Part shown: one piece after another, positions 1 through 6,540 of the stretch
Layout: every line of letters begins with the position of its first letter
Numbering within the stretch: the first letter of the stretch is position 1
From: Winogradskyella sp.
Lineage (GTDB): Bacteria > Bacteroidota > Bacteroidia > Flavobacteriales > Flavobacteriaceae
Length of the DNA: 12,378 nt
Direction of reading: 5' to 3'
Assembly: GCA_030149115.1 (NCBI GenBank)
Contig: JASBSE010000467.1
Location: forward strand, 1-12,378
Translations under genes and position numbers: made by a program
The notes under the pieces: model-generated
Told to the model about the DNA's origin: nothing
The model's input: the letters and a program-made list of their open reading frames with translations, nothing else
The model's database searches: none

Positions 1-385
1 TAAAATGCCATAGATTAACCTTTTCTAATAAGTATTGAATCTGGTTTTGACGCTCTATTTTATTGCTTACACCTTTTAAAATAGCTATATGATTTAATAG
101 ATCATATGCATTTACTTTAGGATACACCCCAAAATCTTGAGGTAAAAACCCTAGATTCTTTTTAATATAATCCGTTTGCTCAACGATATCTATATCATTA
201 AATTCTATAGTCCCAGAAGATGGTTTCTGTAAGCCTACAATAGTTTTCATTAATGATGATTTCCCAGCACCATTTGGTCCTAATAAACCAAACATCCCAT
301 TTTTAATGTTTAATGAAATACCATTAATAGCGTTGTAACCATTCTTGTATGTAAGGTTAAGGTTTGTAATTTTTAAATGATTCAT
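1..385 (-). CDS. ABC transporter ATP-binding protein, N-terminal part (runs off the window)
   Basis: This is the first 128 codons of an ABC transporter ATPase read from an ATG at 383-385; the frame is still open at base 1. The protein begins MNHLKITNLNLTYKNG. The Walker A motif GPNGAGKSS lies at about residues 36-44 and the Q-loop LPQDFGVYP at about residues 81-89. The signature LSGGQ, Walker B and H-loop lie outside the window. The fold is certain. The short, soluble, single-domain N-terminus resembles the CcmA/NatA-like exporter ATPases (COG1131), whose permease is usually encoded next door; none is visible here, so it should be further left. The gene starts 29 bases after the tautomerase stop and is probably the distal part of the 2715-to-1 operon. 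No Shine-Dalgarno sequence is seen before the ATG. The transported substrate cannot be inferred. Confidence 0.93.
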   Translation of the reverse strand, partial: MNHLKITNLNLTYKNGYNAINGISLNIKNGMFGLLGPNGAGKSSLMKTIVGLQKPSSGTIEFNDIDIVEQTDYIKKNLGFLPQDFGVYPKVNAYDLLNHIAILKGVSNKIERQNQIQYLLEKVNLWHF

Positions 386-414
386 AACGTTCGTTTTTGA
401 TTGATGATAGTTAA

Positions 415-759
415 TTATACCATAGCTTTATTACAGTATGTAGCCTTCTCAAAATCTCTTATGTTCATAGAAATTACAAGAACATCTGGAAAAATTGTTT
501 TTAGTTCTTTTATAATTTGTCTTGATAAATTCGCTTTTTGATTGGTATTTCTTCCTTCCATGATATTGGCAAAAATGTGGATAAAACCTTCATCCTTATT
601 TCCTGTATTGTAATACTGAAAAGGGTTGATTCGTACCTTAATTTCTTCTGGTACAAAAAGTTTAGTTGATTTTGCTGTATCATACACTACTTGCATAATA
701 TATTCTGGCGACTTTTGTTTTAAGATTCCCTCAGAACAGTCAATTATAAAATGTGGCAT
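415..759 (-). CDS. 5-carboxymethyl-2-hydroxymuconate isomerase (CHMI) family tautomerase
   Basis: A 114-residue protein beginning MPHFIIDCSEGI. After removal of Met it would expose Pro at position 1, the catalytic base of the tautomerase superfamily. The start, the FIHIFANIMEGRNTNQK segment (about residues 60-76, matching the F-hM..I..GRs...R segment of CHMI) and the length all fit the CHMI family (HpaF/HpcD; about 126 residues in E. coli, PF02962). In enterobacteria this enzyme ketonises 5-carboxymethyl-2-hydroxymuconate in homoprotocatechuate breakdown and acts as a cytosolic trimer. No other gene of that pathway is visible here, so the physiological substrate is open. The gene starts 10 bases after the esterase stop and ends 29 bases before the ABC ATPase start, which places it within an operon. 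I am confident of the family and much less so of the substrate. Confidence 0.85.
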   Translation of the reverse strand: MPHFIIDCSEGILKQKSPEYIMQVVYDTAKSTKLFVPEEIKVRINPFQYYNTGNKDEGFIHIFANIMEGRNTNQKANLSRQIIKELKTIFPDVLVISMNIRDFEKATYCNKAMV

Positions 760-769
760 TACTTAATAT

Positions 770-1993
770 TTAGTTATTTGTTTTTCTTAAATTGTCTACT
801 GCTTTGAGTAAATCATCTTCTTGTCCAAGCTTATATTGTTTTGAAACCTCAACTCCAAGCAGATAGGTATCAATTGCTTTATCCTTTTGATCTGTCTTTT
901 CATATAACTTTGCCAAATAGGTTAATAACCCAATGTACATAGGATATGCTTCTGAAGCACTTTTGAGTACCGAAATGGCACCTAATTCGTTGCCTTTTTC
1001 AACCAAGATTGAAACAAGATTGAAATACTCTTCAGCTGGTCGTCGTGCCAATTCTCCATATTTGTTTTTTAACTGTTGCTCTGATTCTAAAAATGATGAG
1101 ATACTAAAATCATTAGTCAAGTCTTCATTTATTTTTATATCTGAGAATAAAAACTTTAAGCCATTGTAGTTCAATAACAGTCGAGATGCCATGTGACCTT
1201 CATCTCCAACTTCTTCATGTAGCCATTTAAATTGCTTTGGATTGTGTTGCTTTACAACATCAACATACCGCTTTAGCTCCTGTCGCATTCCCCAACCATC
1301 TCCTCCACCAATTCCAAAGTAGACTGTTTTATTTAGGGTATCATGAGGTTTAAAAAAGGTTTTTGCTTTTTCCGTCATTTCTTCCTTATTCCACCAAAGT
1401 GCTGGTGCTTCAACTATAAACGCATCAAAAAGATCTTTGCTTTCCATAAGTGCATAAACACCAAATAGACCGCCTAATGAATGTCCTTCCAATATTCGAT
1501 AAGAGTGTGTTCTATAATTAGAATCCATATACGGAACCAATTCATCACTCAAAAACTTAAGAAATTTTGATGCTCCTCCACTTTGTGGTATCCCGGAATT
1601 GCCTGTACCACCATGAACATTCTGTCCAGCATTAGATGGTGTTAAATCCCTTGTTCTATCTAAACTTTCAATACCTACTACAATTAAAGGTGGAATTAAT
1701 CCTGATTCCGTTAAAAGTTCTACAGTTCCAACAGTATGTTTTATATTCTGTAGTCCATCTAATACATAAAGCACAGGGTAATTAGCTTTAGAATTGTTAT
1801 ACCCAATTGGTAATGAAACAATAATTGGTCGTTCTTCTTCTAAAATGATTGATTTGAGAATATGCTGAGTGCCCAAACCCAAAAGTTGACCATCTTCAGT
1901 TAAATCAATCTTATTGGCTACCTGTCCATATAACCTACCTTTCAAGAATCCTAAAACCAAAAAGATCGCTACTGTTAAAATAAGTTTCTTCAT
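770..1993 (-). CDS. Exported alpha/beta-hydrolase esterase (esterase D / enterochelin esterase-like) with C-terminal helical repeats
   Basis: A 407-residue protein. Residues 1 to about 24 form a signal peptide (MKKLILTVAIFLVLGFL, cleavage probably near LYG-QVA), so it is periplasmic or surface-exposed. The body (about 40-285) looks like the putative esterase family PF00756 (COG2819). It has the strand YPVLYVLDG near residues 72-80, the nucleophile elbow EGHSLGG with Ser172, and a late GDEGHMAS segment with His267 as the likely catalytic base. Relatives cleave acyl esters, including siderophore esters. Residues about 320-405 form an alpha-helical tail with TPR-like pairs (FNLVSILVEKGNELGAISVL, then LLTYLAKLYEKTDQKDKAI), which the core esterase family does not need. 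The ATG overlaps the TGA of the DUF4386 gene by 4 bases (ATGA), indicating translational coupling. The natural substrate is unknown. Confidence 0.88.
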   Translation of the reverse strand: MKKLILTVAIFLVLGFLKGRLYGQVANKIDLTEDGQLLGLGTQHILKSIILEEERPIIVSLPIGYNNSKANYPVLYVLDGLQNIKHTVGTVELLTESGLIPPLIVVGIESLDRTRDLTPSNAGQNVHGGTGNSGIPQSGGASKFLKFLSDELVPYMDSNYRTHSYRILEGHSLGGLFGVYALMESKDLFDAFIVEAPALWWNKEEMTEKAKTFFKPHDTLNKTVYFGIGGGDGWGMRQELKRYVDVVKQHNPKQFKWLHEEVGDEGHMASRLLLNYNGLKFLFSDIKINEDLTNDFSISSFLESEQQLKNKYGELARRPAEEYFNLVSILVEKGNELGAISVLKSASEAYPMYIGLLTYLAKLYEKTDQKDKAIDTYLLGVEVSKQYKLGQEDDLLKAVDNLRKTNN

Positions 1994-2715
1994 CGCGTTA
2001 ACTCTTTTAAACGTTTATAAGAACTAGTTGCGCCTTTTGTTAGCATATAAATTGTAATTCCAATTTCGCCAATGGCTGCAGCTATACCAACAATTAGAGC
2101 TGTTTGGTTTTCGTATCCGGGAAAATTAAAGTTTCCTAATGTTTCTATAAGATATCCTGCACCTGAACCTAACAATAGACCTCCAAACAATTTTGGGAAA
2201 ACGTTGGATTTATATATAAGCACACCAAATAATATACAGTGGACACCAAAAAACCCTCCTGCTATGAGGTATCCATAATGATGAGCTTCCATTAACAAAC
2301 TACTCATTTCCTGAACCTGCTCGGTACTAAAAGAACCTGTAAAGGCATTAGTATCTAATACTTTCATTGCCATATAGTGATTTAGCAGATTAATGCTTGC
2401 TATTGCTGGATGAGCTATCAGTCTAAAACCAGCACTAAGTAATGCCAGACCTTTATGAAAAGGTTTAAAAATTTGATATAATAATATAGAGATAACTACA
2501 TCAAAAAGAAATGCAATAAGATCTGTAGTTAAGCCAAGTTGAAAGAGGGCCTTGTTTTGCAAAATATTATCTGCAGTTGCAACGGCGTCTCCTGGCACAA
2601 CTAAAGTGCCTCTAACATAACCTTGACTAAAGCCTGCACAAATAATTACAAGCAAGTAAAACAAACCTGTAATACGTATTAACTTTAAACTGGCAAACGA
2701 ATGATTGCTTTCCAT
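1990..2715 (-). CDS. DUF4386 family integral membrane protein
   Basis: A 241-residue protein with about six hydrophobic segments, near residues 13-34, 58-84, 88-112, 146-170, 173-195 and 203-227. The pattern, including the early ITGLFYLLVIICAGFS helix, the GFRLIAHPAIASINLLNHY region and the HHYGYLIAGGFFGVHCILFG helix, is what I know from DUF4386 proteins (PF14329). These are common in Bacteroidota and Actinomycetota and have no established function. It should sit in the inner membrane. The ATG at 2713-2715 is the only sensible start, since the first helix begins soon after. It lies 89 bases after the DJ-1-like gene, and its stop overlaps the start of the esterase gene, so the two are probably made together. 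The co-expressed exported esterase gives no firm clue to its role. Confidence 0.85.
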   Translation of the reverse strand: MESNHSFASLKLIRITGLFYLLVIICAGFSQGYVRGTLVVPGDAVATADNILQNKALFQLGLTTDLIAFLFDVVISILLYQIFKPFHKGLALLSAGFRLIAHPAIASINLLNHYMAMKVLDTNAFTGSFSTEQVQEMSSLLMEAHHYGYLIAGGFFGVHCILFGVLIYKSNVFPKLFGGLLLGSGAGYLIETLGNFNFPGYENQTALIVGIAAAIGEIGITIYMLTKGATSSYKRLKELTR

Positions 2716-2767
2716 GACTTTTGAATTTTTTAATAAGACAAATTTCTATAACAGGAAGTACTATTTG

Positions 2768-2793
2768 TTGACTGTAAATCCCAAACAATTGAC
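2768..2793 (-). promoter_or_regulatory. Pair of TTGAC boxes with 21-bp period, possible AraC-type operator
   Basis: On the plus strand TTGAC occurs at 2768-2772 and again at 2789-2793, exactly 21 bp apart and 53-78 bases upstream of the DUF4386 start. AraC-family dimers commonly contact direct half-sites two helical turns apart. The same box and period occur upstream of the DJ-1-like gene (4044 and 4065), next to an AraC-family gene. The boxes are short, so this is an inference. Confidence 0.35.
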
Positions 2794-2798
2794 AATTG
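2786..2798. repeat. 13-bp palindrome CAATTGACAATTG upstream of the DUF4386 gene
   Basis: Two CAATTG hexamers flank a single central base, 71-83 bases upstream of the DUF4386 ATG and just past the stop of the DJ-1-like gene. It overlaps the second TTGAC box of the 21-bp pair. It could be an operator or a chance feature of AT-rich DNA. Confidence 0.35.
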
Positions 2799-2804
2799 AG
2801 GACA

Positions 2805-3938
2805 TTAATCCTCTACACCAGAATTCAATTCTTTCAGTAGAGCTTCAGATTGTTCTACAAGCAATTTTTTTGATATTAAATCTTTTGCAATACCCCTTGC
2901 CTTTTCTTTTTCATCTAAAGAGAGGTAAGTCTTAGCCAATAAAAGTTGAAGGTTTTCATTAAAAAAGTAAGGTGAAGTTAACTCAATAAGTTTTGTACCT
3001 TTTATCAAACTATCCATATTATCCTTAGACGCTAAAATTTTATAGTATCCGTATACTGCCATTAGTGGCATATCGTAAATACTTGTATCCTTAGCCAATA
3101 AGTCTTCGGCTTTTTGAATAGTGATAGTTTCATCTAGAATTTCCTGTATTAGAAGAACACTGTTTTCATCGGTATACAATTCTCTCTCTACAGGTTTTAA
3201 GCCCAAAGATTGTACTACTGCTTCTGCAGATTTTGCGGTTGAAAAAGGATTTTGTCCGGTAACAAAATTTTTAGAAACAACCACTTTAGATAGCATAAAG
3301 TCTGTCTGAAGAAATTGAGCTCCTCTAGATTTTAATTTAGTCTCTAAACTAAATGGAAACTCTTTAACCCACTTTTTACCAAAAAGTTCTTCTTCTACAT
3401 TACTAAAACCTGTTAACTCTATACCGTTAATAATGTACTCATCATTATTTTTAACATTAGCAAATACAGCTGGTCCATGACAAACTGAAGCTATTACTGT
3501 GTTTTCTCTTTTATAGAGATTTAATATAATATCTTGAAGTGATGGGTCAAAAGGTAAATCAAACATGGCACCTTTTCCTCCTACAATGTAAATAGCATCG
3601 TATTCATTTGCATTAATACTAGCCGTAGGTTTTGTGTTATCCAATAGGTCTAATGCTTCTTGATTTTCTAAAAGATTTTGGTTGTAAAGTTTTTCTTTAT
3701 TGTATTGATCAGGCTCAACTTTTCCGCCTTTGGGACTGGCCACATCTACTAATAAATTATTGTTTTTAAATACTAAATAGGCTTGTGAAAATTCGTCAAA
3801 TTCATAGCCTGGTCTTTCAGCTCCCTTATCTTTTCCGTAGCTACTAACTACCATCAAGACTTTTTTCTGTTGACTGCTTGTTTGTGCAAATATTAAAACT
3901 GGGAATAATAGTGTAATTAATAATACTGTGTTTTTCAT
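2805..3938 (-). CDS. Exported DJ-1/PfpI family protein (Hsp31-like class I glutamine amidotransferase fold)
   Basis: A 377-residue protein taken from the ATG at 3936-3938. An in-frame ATG at 3977 would add 13 residues in front of an otherwise clean signal peptide (MKNTVLLITLLFPVLIFAQ, cleavage near residue 19), so the inner start is preferred. Residues about 25-245 match Hsp31-like DJ-1/PfpI proteins. They contain the acidic segment RPGYEFDEF (42-50), VDVASPKGGK (64-73), GGKGAMFDLP (120-129), the nucleophile elbow SVCHGP with Cys153 and His154, and LTGFSNVEEE. Family members have been described as glyoxalase III, deglycase or chaperone, and these roles are debated. Export is unusual for the family. 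Residues about 260-377 add a helical, TPR-like tail. The gene follows an AraC-family gene after a 150-base spacer with large repeats. The physiological role is unknown. Confidence 0.87.
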   Translation of the reverse strand: MKNTVLLITLLFPVLIFAQTSSQQKKVLMVVSSYGKDKGAERPGYEFDEFSQAYLVFKNNNLLVDVASPKGGKVEPDQYNKEKLYNQNLLENQEALDLLDNTKPTASINANEYDAIYIVGGKGAMFDLPFDPSLQDIILNLYKRENTVIASVCHGPAVFANVKNNDEYIINGIELTGFSNVEEELFGKKWVKEFPFSLETKLKSRGAQFLQTDFMLSKVVVSKNFVTGQNPFSTAKSAEAVVQSLGLKPVERELYTDENSVLLIQEILDETITIQKAEDLLAKDTSIYDMPLMAVYGYYKILASKDNMDSLIKGTKLIELTSPYFFNENLQLLLAKTYLSLDEKEKARGIAKDLISKKLLVEQSEALLKELNSGVED

Positions 3939-4005
3939 GATTGATGTTTTTATGTTTAGATAAAAAACACGAATCAAACAGCTTATTGTTACAGTGAGTG
4001 TTTTT

Positions 4006-4065
4006 AATCTATGGCAAATATCAGAAGTAGTATTCTTGATATTTTGACCTATTGCGCCATAGATT
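4006..4065. repeat. Nested inverted repeat in the DJ-1-like gene promoter region
   Basis: The outer arms AATCTATGGC (4006-4015) and GCCATAGATT (4056-4065) are perfect 10-bp inverted repeats. Directly inside the left arm, AAATATCA (4016-4023) pairs with TGATATTT (4037-4044), and the adjacent GAA/TTC extends the match. Eleven extra bases lie between the two right arms. The structure sits 68-127 bases upstream of the DJ-1-like ATG. The bases after it on the minus strand are A-rich, not T-rich, so it is not a standard terminator. A multi-site operator is the most likely reading. Confidence 0.6.
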
Positions 4066-4073
4066 TGACATAT
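4043..4073 (-). promoter_or_regulatory. Direct repeat TTTGACnTAT with 21-bp period, candidate AraC-family operator
   Basis: TTTGACCTAT (4043-4052) and TTTGACATAT (4064-4073) differ at one base and start 21 bp apart, two turns of the helix on the same face. They lie between the OruR-like AraC gene and the DJ-1-like gene and overlap the right half of the nested inverted repeat. Half-sites arranged as same-direction repeats about 21 bp apart are known for AraC itself. Which protein binds here is inferred only from proximity. Confidence 0.5.
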
Positions 4074-4088
4074 AAGGACAGTAGATTA

Positions 4089-5066
4089 CTACAAGGATTT
4101 TCTGTAGTCATTGGGAGTTTGGCCAGTCCATTTTTTAAATGCTCTATTGAAAGCACTTTGTTCAGAAAAACCAGTTAAAAACGCTATTTCTCCAATGGAC
4201 TGTGAAGAATTAGACAACAGACTTATTGCTGTTTCCTTTCGATTCTTTTGAACTAAATCTCTAAAAGTTAAATCCCGATCAGAAAGTCTTCTTCTTAGTG
4301 TTCGACCGCTAATTCCTAAGTAATCGCCTATTTGAGTTAAACTTGGAATACCACTAGCCATAGATTCCTTAAGAATTTTATTAATCTCTTCTGTAAGTTC
4401 ATCTTCTTTTTGAGATAACTCTTTCTTTTCTTCATCCATTCGCTGAGTTAAGAAATCATGGATAAATCGGTCTGCTTTAATTGTAGAAATTTTAAGAGTT
4501 TCTGCATCAAACGTTATGGAATTTTCTTCAGCATTTGAATATACAGGACATCTAAAATAGTCTGTAAAATCTTCTAAGACAGAAATGCTATGTTTAAAAC
4601 AAACCTTAATAGGTTTTACTTGTCTTCCTGTTACTTCCTTAATAACTTCAAGAAGCATTACAAAAGGAGCTTCAATAGTCGTTTTAATGCCTTTTCTATA
4701 AATATCACGGTCTAAAGTTAGTGTTATTGATGATGCATTCTCATGTATATCAATAGTTCCATCATTGGTTACTAAAACCATATAACGTTTAACATTTCGT
4801 AATACATCTGAAGCTTCTAAGCAGGTTTTCCAAGACAAACCCAATGTACCATAATCATTAGAGTTTAATTGTTTTCCTTGTCGTAACCCAAAATTTGGTG
4901 ATAAGTTTTCTTCAGCAATTTCATATACTTCTAAAAGCGAAGTCATTGGCACATATGTATTACTTTTATTAAAAGGATAATGACATCCAAGTAATTTTGA
5001 CGGCAATCCTTCTTTTAATGCTAATTCAATTGCTTTTATATAAATTGATGAAGAAACAAATGGCAT
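4089..5066 (-). CDS. AraC-family transcriptional regulator, OruR/ArgR type (Arabinose_bd N-domain)
   Basis: A 325-residue DNA-binding regulator. Residues about 20-195 match the N-terminal ligand-sensing domain of the OruR/ArgR group (PF12625). Examples are ENLSPNFGLRQGKQLNSNDYG, where low-homology AraC proteins of this group share the FGLRxG...YGxLG pattern, and ITLTLDRD. A charged, coiled-coil-like linker rich in Glu and Lys spans about 205-232. The C-terminal AraC domain has two helix-turn-helix motifs: LTQIGDYLGISGRTLRRRL (243-261) and SIGEIAFLTGFSEQSAFNRA (280-299), ending in TGQTPNDYR. The start MPFVSSSIYIKAIELALKEG is the only plausible one. It is probably transcribed on its own from the 194-base AT-rich upstream spacer. 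Its likely targets are the downstream genes, judging from the phased boxes at 4043-4073 and 2768-2793. The ligand is unknown. Confidence 0.9.
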   Translation of the reverse strand: MPFVSSSIYIKAIELALKEGLPSKLLGCHYPFNKSNTYVPMTSLLEVYEIAEENLSPNFGLRQGKQLNSNDYGTLGLSWKTCLEASDVLRNVKRYMVLVTNDGTIDIHENASSITLTLDRDIYRKGIKTTIEAPFVMLLEVIKEVTGRQVKPIKVCFKHSISVLEDFTDYFRCPVYSNAEENSITFDAETLKISTIKADRFIHDFLTQRMDEEKKELSQKEDELTEEINKILKESMASGIPSLTQIGDYLGISGRTLRRRLSDRDLTFRDLVQKNRKETAISLLSNSSQSIGEIAFLTGFSEQSAFNRAFKKWTGQTPNDYRKSL

Positions 5067-5219
5067 AACTATTTTATTAATTTTTTAAAATTAAAAACTA
5101 ATACAGTCATATCCTAAAATCTGTTTACCGATATAGAAAGTAAAAACATTTATATCATAAGATTTATAATAATAGTAATGCAAATTTGAGACTAAAAAAT
5201 CTTAAAATATAATTACTTT

Positions 5220-5255
5220 AAATCCACAATTTATTGAAATCCTTATTTGTGATTT
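5220..5255 (-). terminator. Weak AT-rich hairpin downstream of the TMEM175-like gene
   Basis: AAATCCACAA (5220-5229) is complementary to TTGTGATTT (5247-5255) with one bulged base, a few bases after the channel-gene stop. A larger AT-rich pair, TAAAAAATC (5193-5201) and GATTTTTTA (5251-5259), overlaps it. The stem is poor in GC and the U-tract is short, so termination here is only a possibility. The rest of 5067-5260 shows no gene and no promoter I can defend. Confidence 0.3.
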
Positions 5256-5260
5256 TTTAA

Positions 5261-5818
5261 TTAAACCATATTTTTATTCAGCTTACGAGGTAATAAAAAA
5301 TAAGCCGTTGGAACTAAAACGAATATAGCAGATGATATATATATACTCAAAAAACTCAAAGGTATAGCCAAAGCAAATAATATAGTGGCGATAATATTCA
5401 TTTTACGAGTATCTGCAGTACGTTTATCCCCTGATAATTTAATAGCCCTTTCATCTAACAAAAAGTAAAACAATGTTGCTGAACCCAATACCAGAGCGAA
5501 CAAAATATGACTATGGTTGTTAAAAAACTCTTTATCAATAGTTCTTGTAGCCAAAGGGATTAATGAGGTTGAGAATAACAGTAAAAAGTTAACCCATAGC
5601 GTGGTATGGTCTACCATTTTTACGTGCTTAAAGATATTGTGGTGGTTAATCCATAAAATAGCAATAAAAGCATAGCTTATAATGTATATAATGATCTGTA
5701 CCAAAAACTCATTAATACCTTCTTCGTTGAAATTTGGTAGTTCTATCTCTAATGCCATAATAGTTATGATAATCGCCATAACAGCATCAGTAATTGCTTC
5801 AAAACGTTCTTTTTTCAT
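5261..5818 (-). CDS. TMEM175-family (DUF1211) potassium channel homologue
   Basis: A 185-residue membrane protein starting at the ATG at 5816-5818. A longer frame from 5863 would overlap the upstream gene by 35 bases and add a charged leader before the conserved N-terminus. The family hallmark is at the very start: MKKERFEAITDAVMAI, matching the R..xF/I-S/T-D signature of TMEM175 helix 1 (Arg5, Asp11). About six helices follow (near 8-26, 37-58, 72-90, 103-121, 139-157, 159-176). ILWINHHNIF and FLLLFSTSLIPLAT match the conserved HH and SLIP stretches. Characterised TMEM175 proteins form potassium-permeable channels in lysosomes and in bacteria; bacterial members are tetramers of one six-helix unit. 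It is the last gene of a tight cluster, 10 bases after the predicted barrel gene. Selectivity and gating cannot be read from sequence. Confidence 0.88.
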   Translation of the reverse strand: MKKERFEAITDAVMAIIITIMALEIELPNFNEEGINEFLVQIIIYIISYAFIAILWINHHNIFKHVKMVDHTTLWVNFLLLFSTSLIPLATRTIDKEFFNNHSHILFALVLGSATLFYFLLDERAIKLSGDKRTADTRKMNIIATILFALAIPLSFLSIYISSAIFVLVPTAYFLLPRKLNKNMV

Positions 5819-5828
5819 AATTGATTTG

Positions 5829-6536
5829 TTAGTTAGTTTTCCCTTTCTTTTTAAATACCCCAAAGTTTTCTAAAGGCACGGTTAAGATTAGATAAAATTG
5901 ATGCCTTGGCAATAGTCCTACATCGTTCTGCAAGACATACCAGAATTGTGGTGATAACCAGTTAAAGACTTTTATTGTTGTTCCTAAAATTATACGGTTT
6001 CTTGTAAACTTACTACTATCTAAACTCCAAAACATTGCATCGTGCACAAAAACATCAGCAGGTTTTTTAAATAGTTTGGTATGGTAGACAAGCCCTATTC
6101 TATTTCTGTAAAACGAAACAGCATCAGCATTTTTACGTTCCAACCTAAAATACATATTCCTATCGGTCAATGTAAATCGTTTACCTAATTTGAAATTAAA
6201 AATGAGACTGGGTAAAAAATGGTGTTGTAAATTGGTGAATACTTCATCCCCATCAGTTTTGGTCATCATATACCCTGGCATAAGCTGAATGTTTTTATGT
6301 AGCTTAAAAAAAGGCAATGCTACCAAGGACTGAAAATTATCGGATGGACTATACCCATAATAAAACACAAACTTGTTATTACCTGGAATGTCCATAGACG
6401 CCCCAGCAAACAAAAATGTGCCCTTTTCATCTACAGCAACTTGTGCTTTCATATATTGGCTACCGATAATAAGGAAAAAGGCAAAACCTAAAATTTGCCT
6501 TATAAAAAGGTTTCTATGTGAATTTAAAATCCTCAT
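5829..6536 (-). CDS. Predicted outer-membrane beta-barrel protein, DUF2490-like
   Basis: A 235-residue protein with a signal peptide (about residues 1-32, hydrophobic core ILGFAFFLIIGSQYM, cleavage after KAQ). The mature part alternates polar and hydrophobic residues in short strands separated by turns, such as KFVFYYGYSPS, IQLMPGYMM and RNRIILGTTIKVFNWLSPQF. It ends in a strand with aromatic residues (HQFYLILTVPLENFGVF), as outer-membrane barrels do. The run FTLTDRNMYFRLERKNADA...YRNRIGLVYH resembles the Arg-rich paired strands of DUF2490 proteins, which have no assigned function. The match is by eye and moderate. The gene begins 4 bases after the metallo-hydrolase stop and ends 10 bases before the channel gene, so all three are surely one transcript. 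It might act as a small pore or receptor, but that is a guess. Confidence 0.65.
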   Translation of the reverse strand: MRILNSHRNLFIRQILGFAFFLIIGSQYMKAQVAVDEKGTFLFAGASMDIPGNNKFVFYYGYSPSDNFQSLVALPFFKLHKNIQLMPGYMMTKTDGDEVFTNLQHHFLPSLIFNFKLGKRFTLTDRNMYFRLERKNADAVSFYRNRIGLVYHTKLFKKPADVFVHDAMFWSLDSSKFTRNRIILGTTIKVFNWLSPQFWYVLQNDVGLLPRHQFYLILTVPLENFGVFKKKGKTN

Positions 6537-6540
6537 AGAC

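Noticed and set aside
933..1169. Plus-strand open frame of 78 codons, and all other plus-strand frames of 62-94 codons across the window
   Set aside because: Each lies wholly or mostly over a well-supported minus-strand gene, has no recognisable domain and shows odd residue composition, so they are shadows.
2705..2935. Plus-strand open frame across the DUF4386/DJ-1 spacer
   Set aside because: Only part lies in the spacer. The rest is antisense to the DJ-1-like gene, and its sequence resembles no known protein.
3939..3977. Upstream ATG extending the DJ-1-like protein by 13 residues
   Set aside because: It would place charged and polar residues before a complete signal peptide; the ATG at 3936-3938 gives a normal leader.
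4006..4065. Nested inverted repeat as a rho-independent terminator for the AraC gene
   Set aside because: The outer stem is followed on the minus strand by A-rich sequence rather than a U-tract, and the stem is long and interrupted.
5067..5260. Bacteroidota -33/-7 promoter for the OruR-type regulator
   Set aside because: TTTG is present, but no TAnnTTTG stands at an acceptable distance. The region is very AT-rich and chance matches are easy.
5819..5863. Upstream start for the TMEM175-like protein
   Set aside because: It would overlap the preceding gene by 35 bases and add a lysine-rich leader before the conserved first helix.
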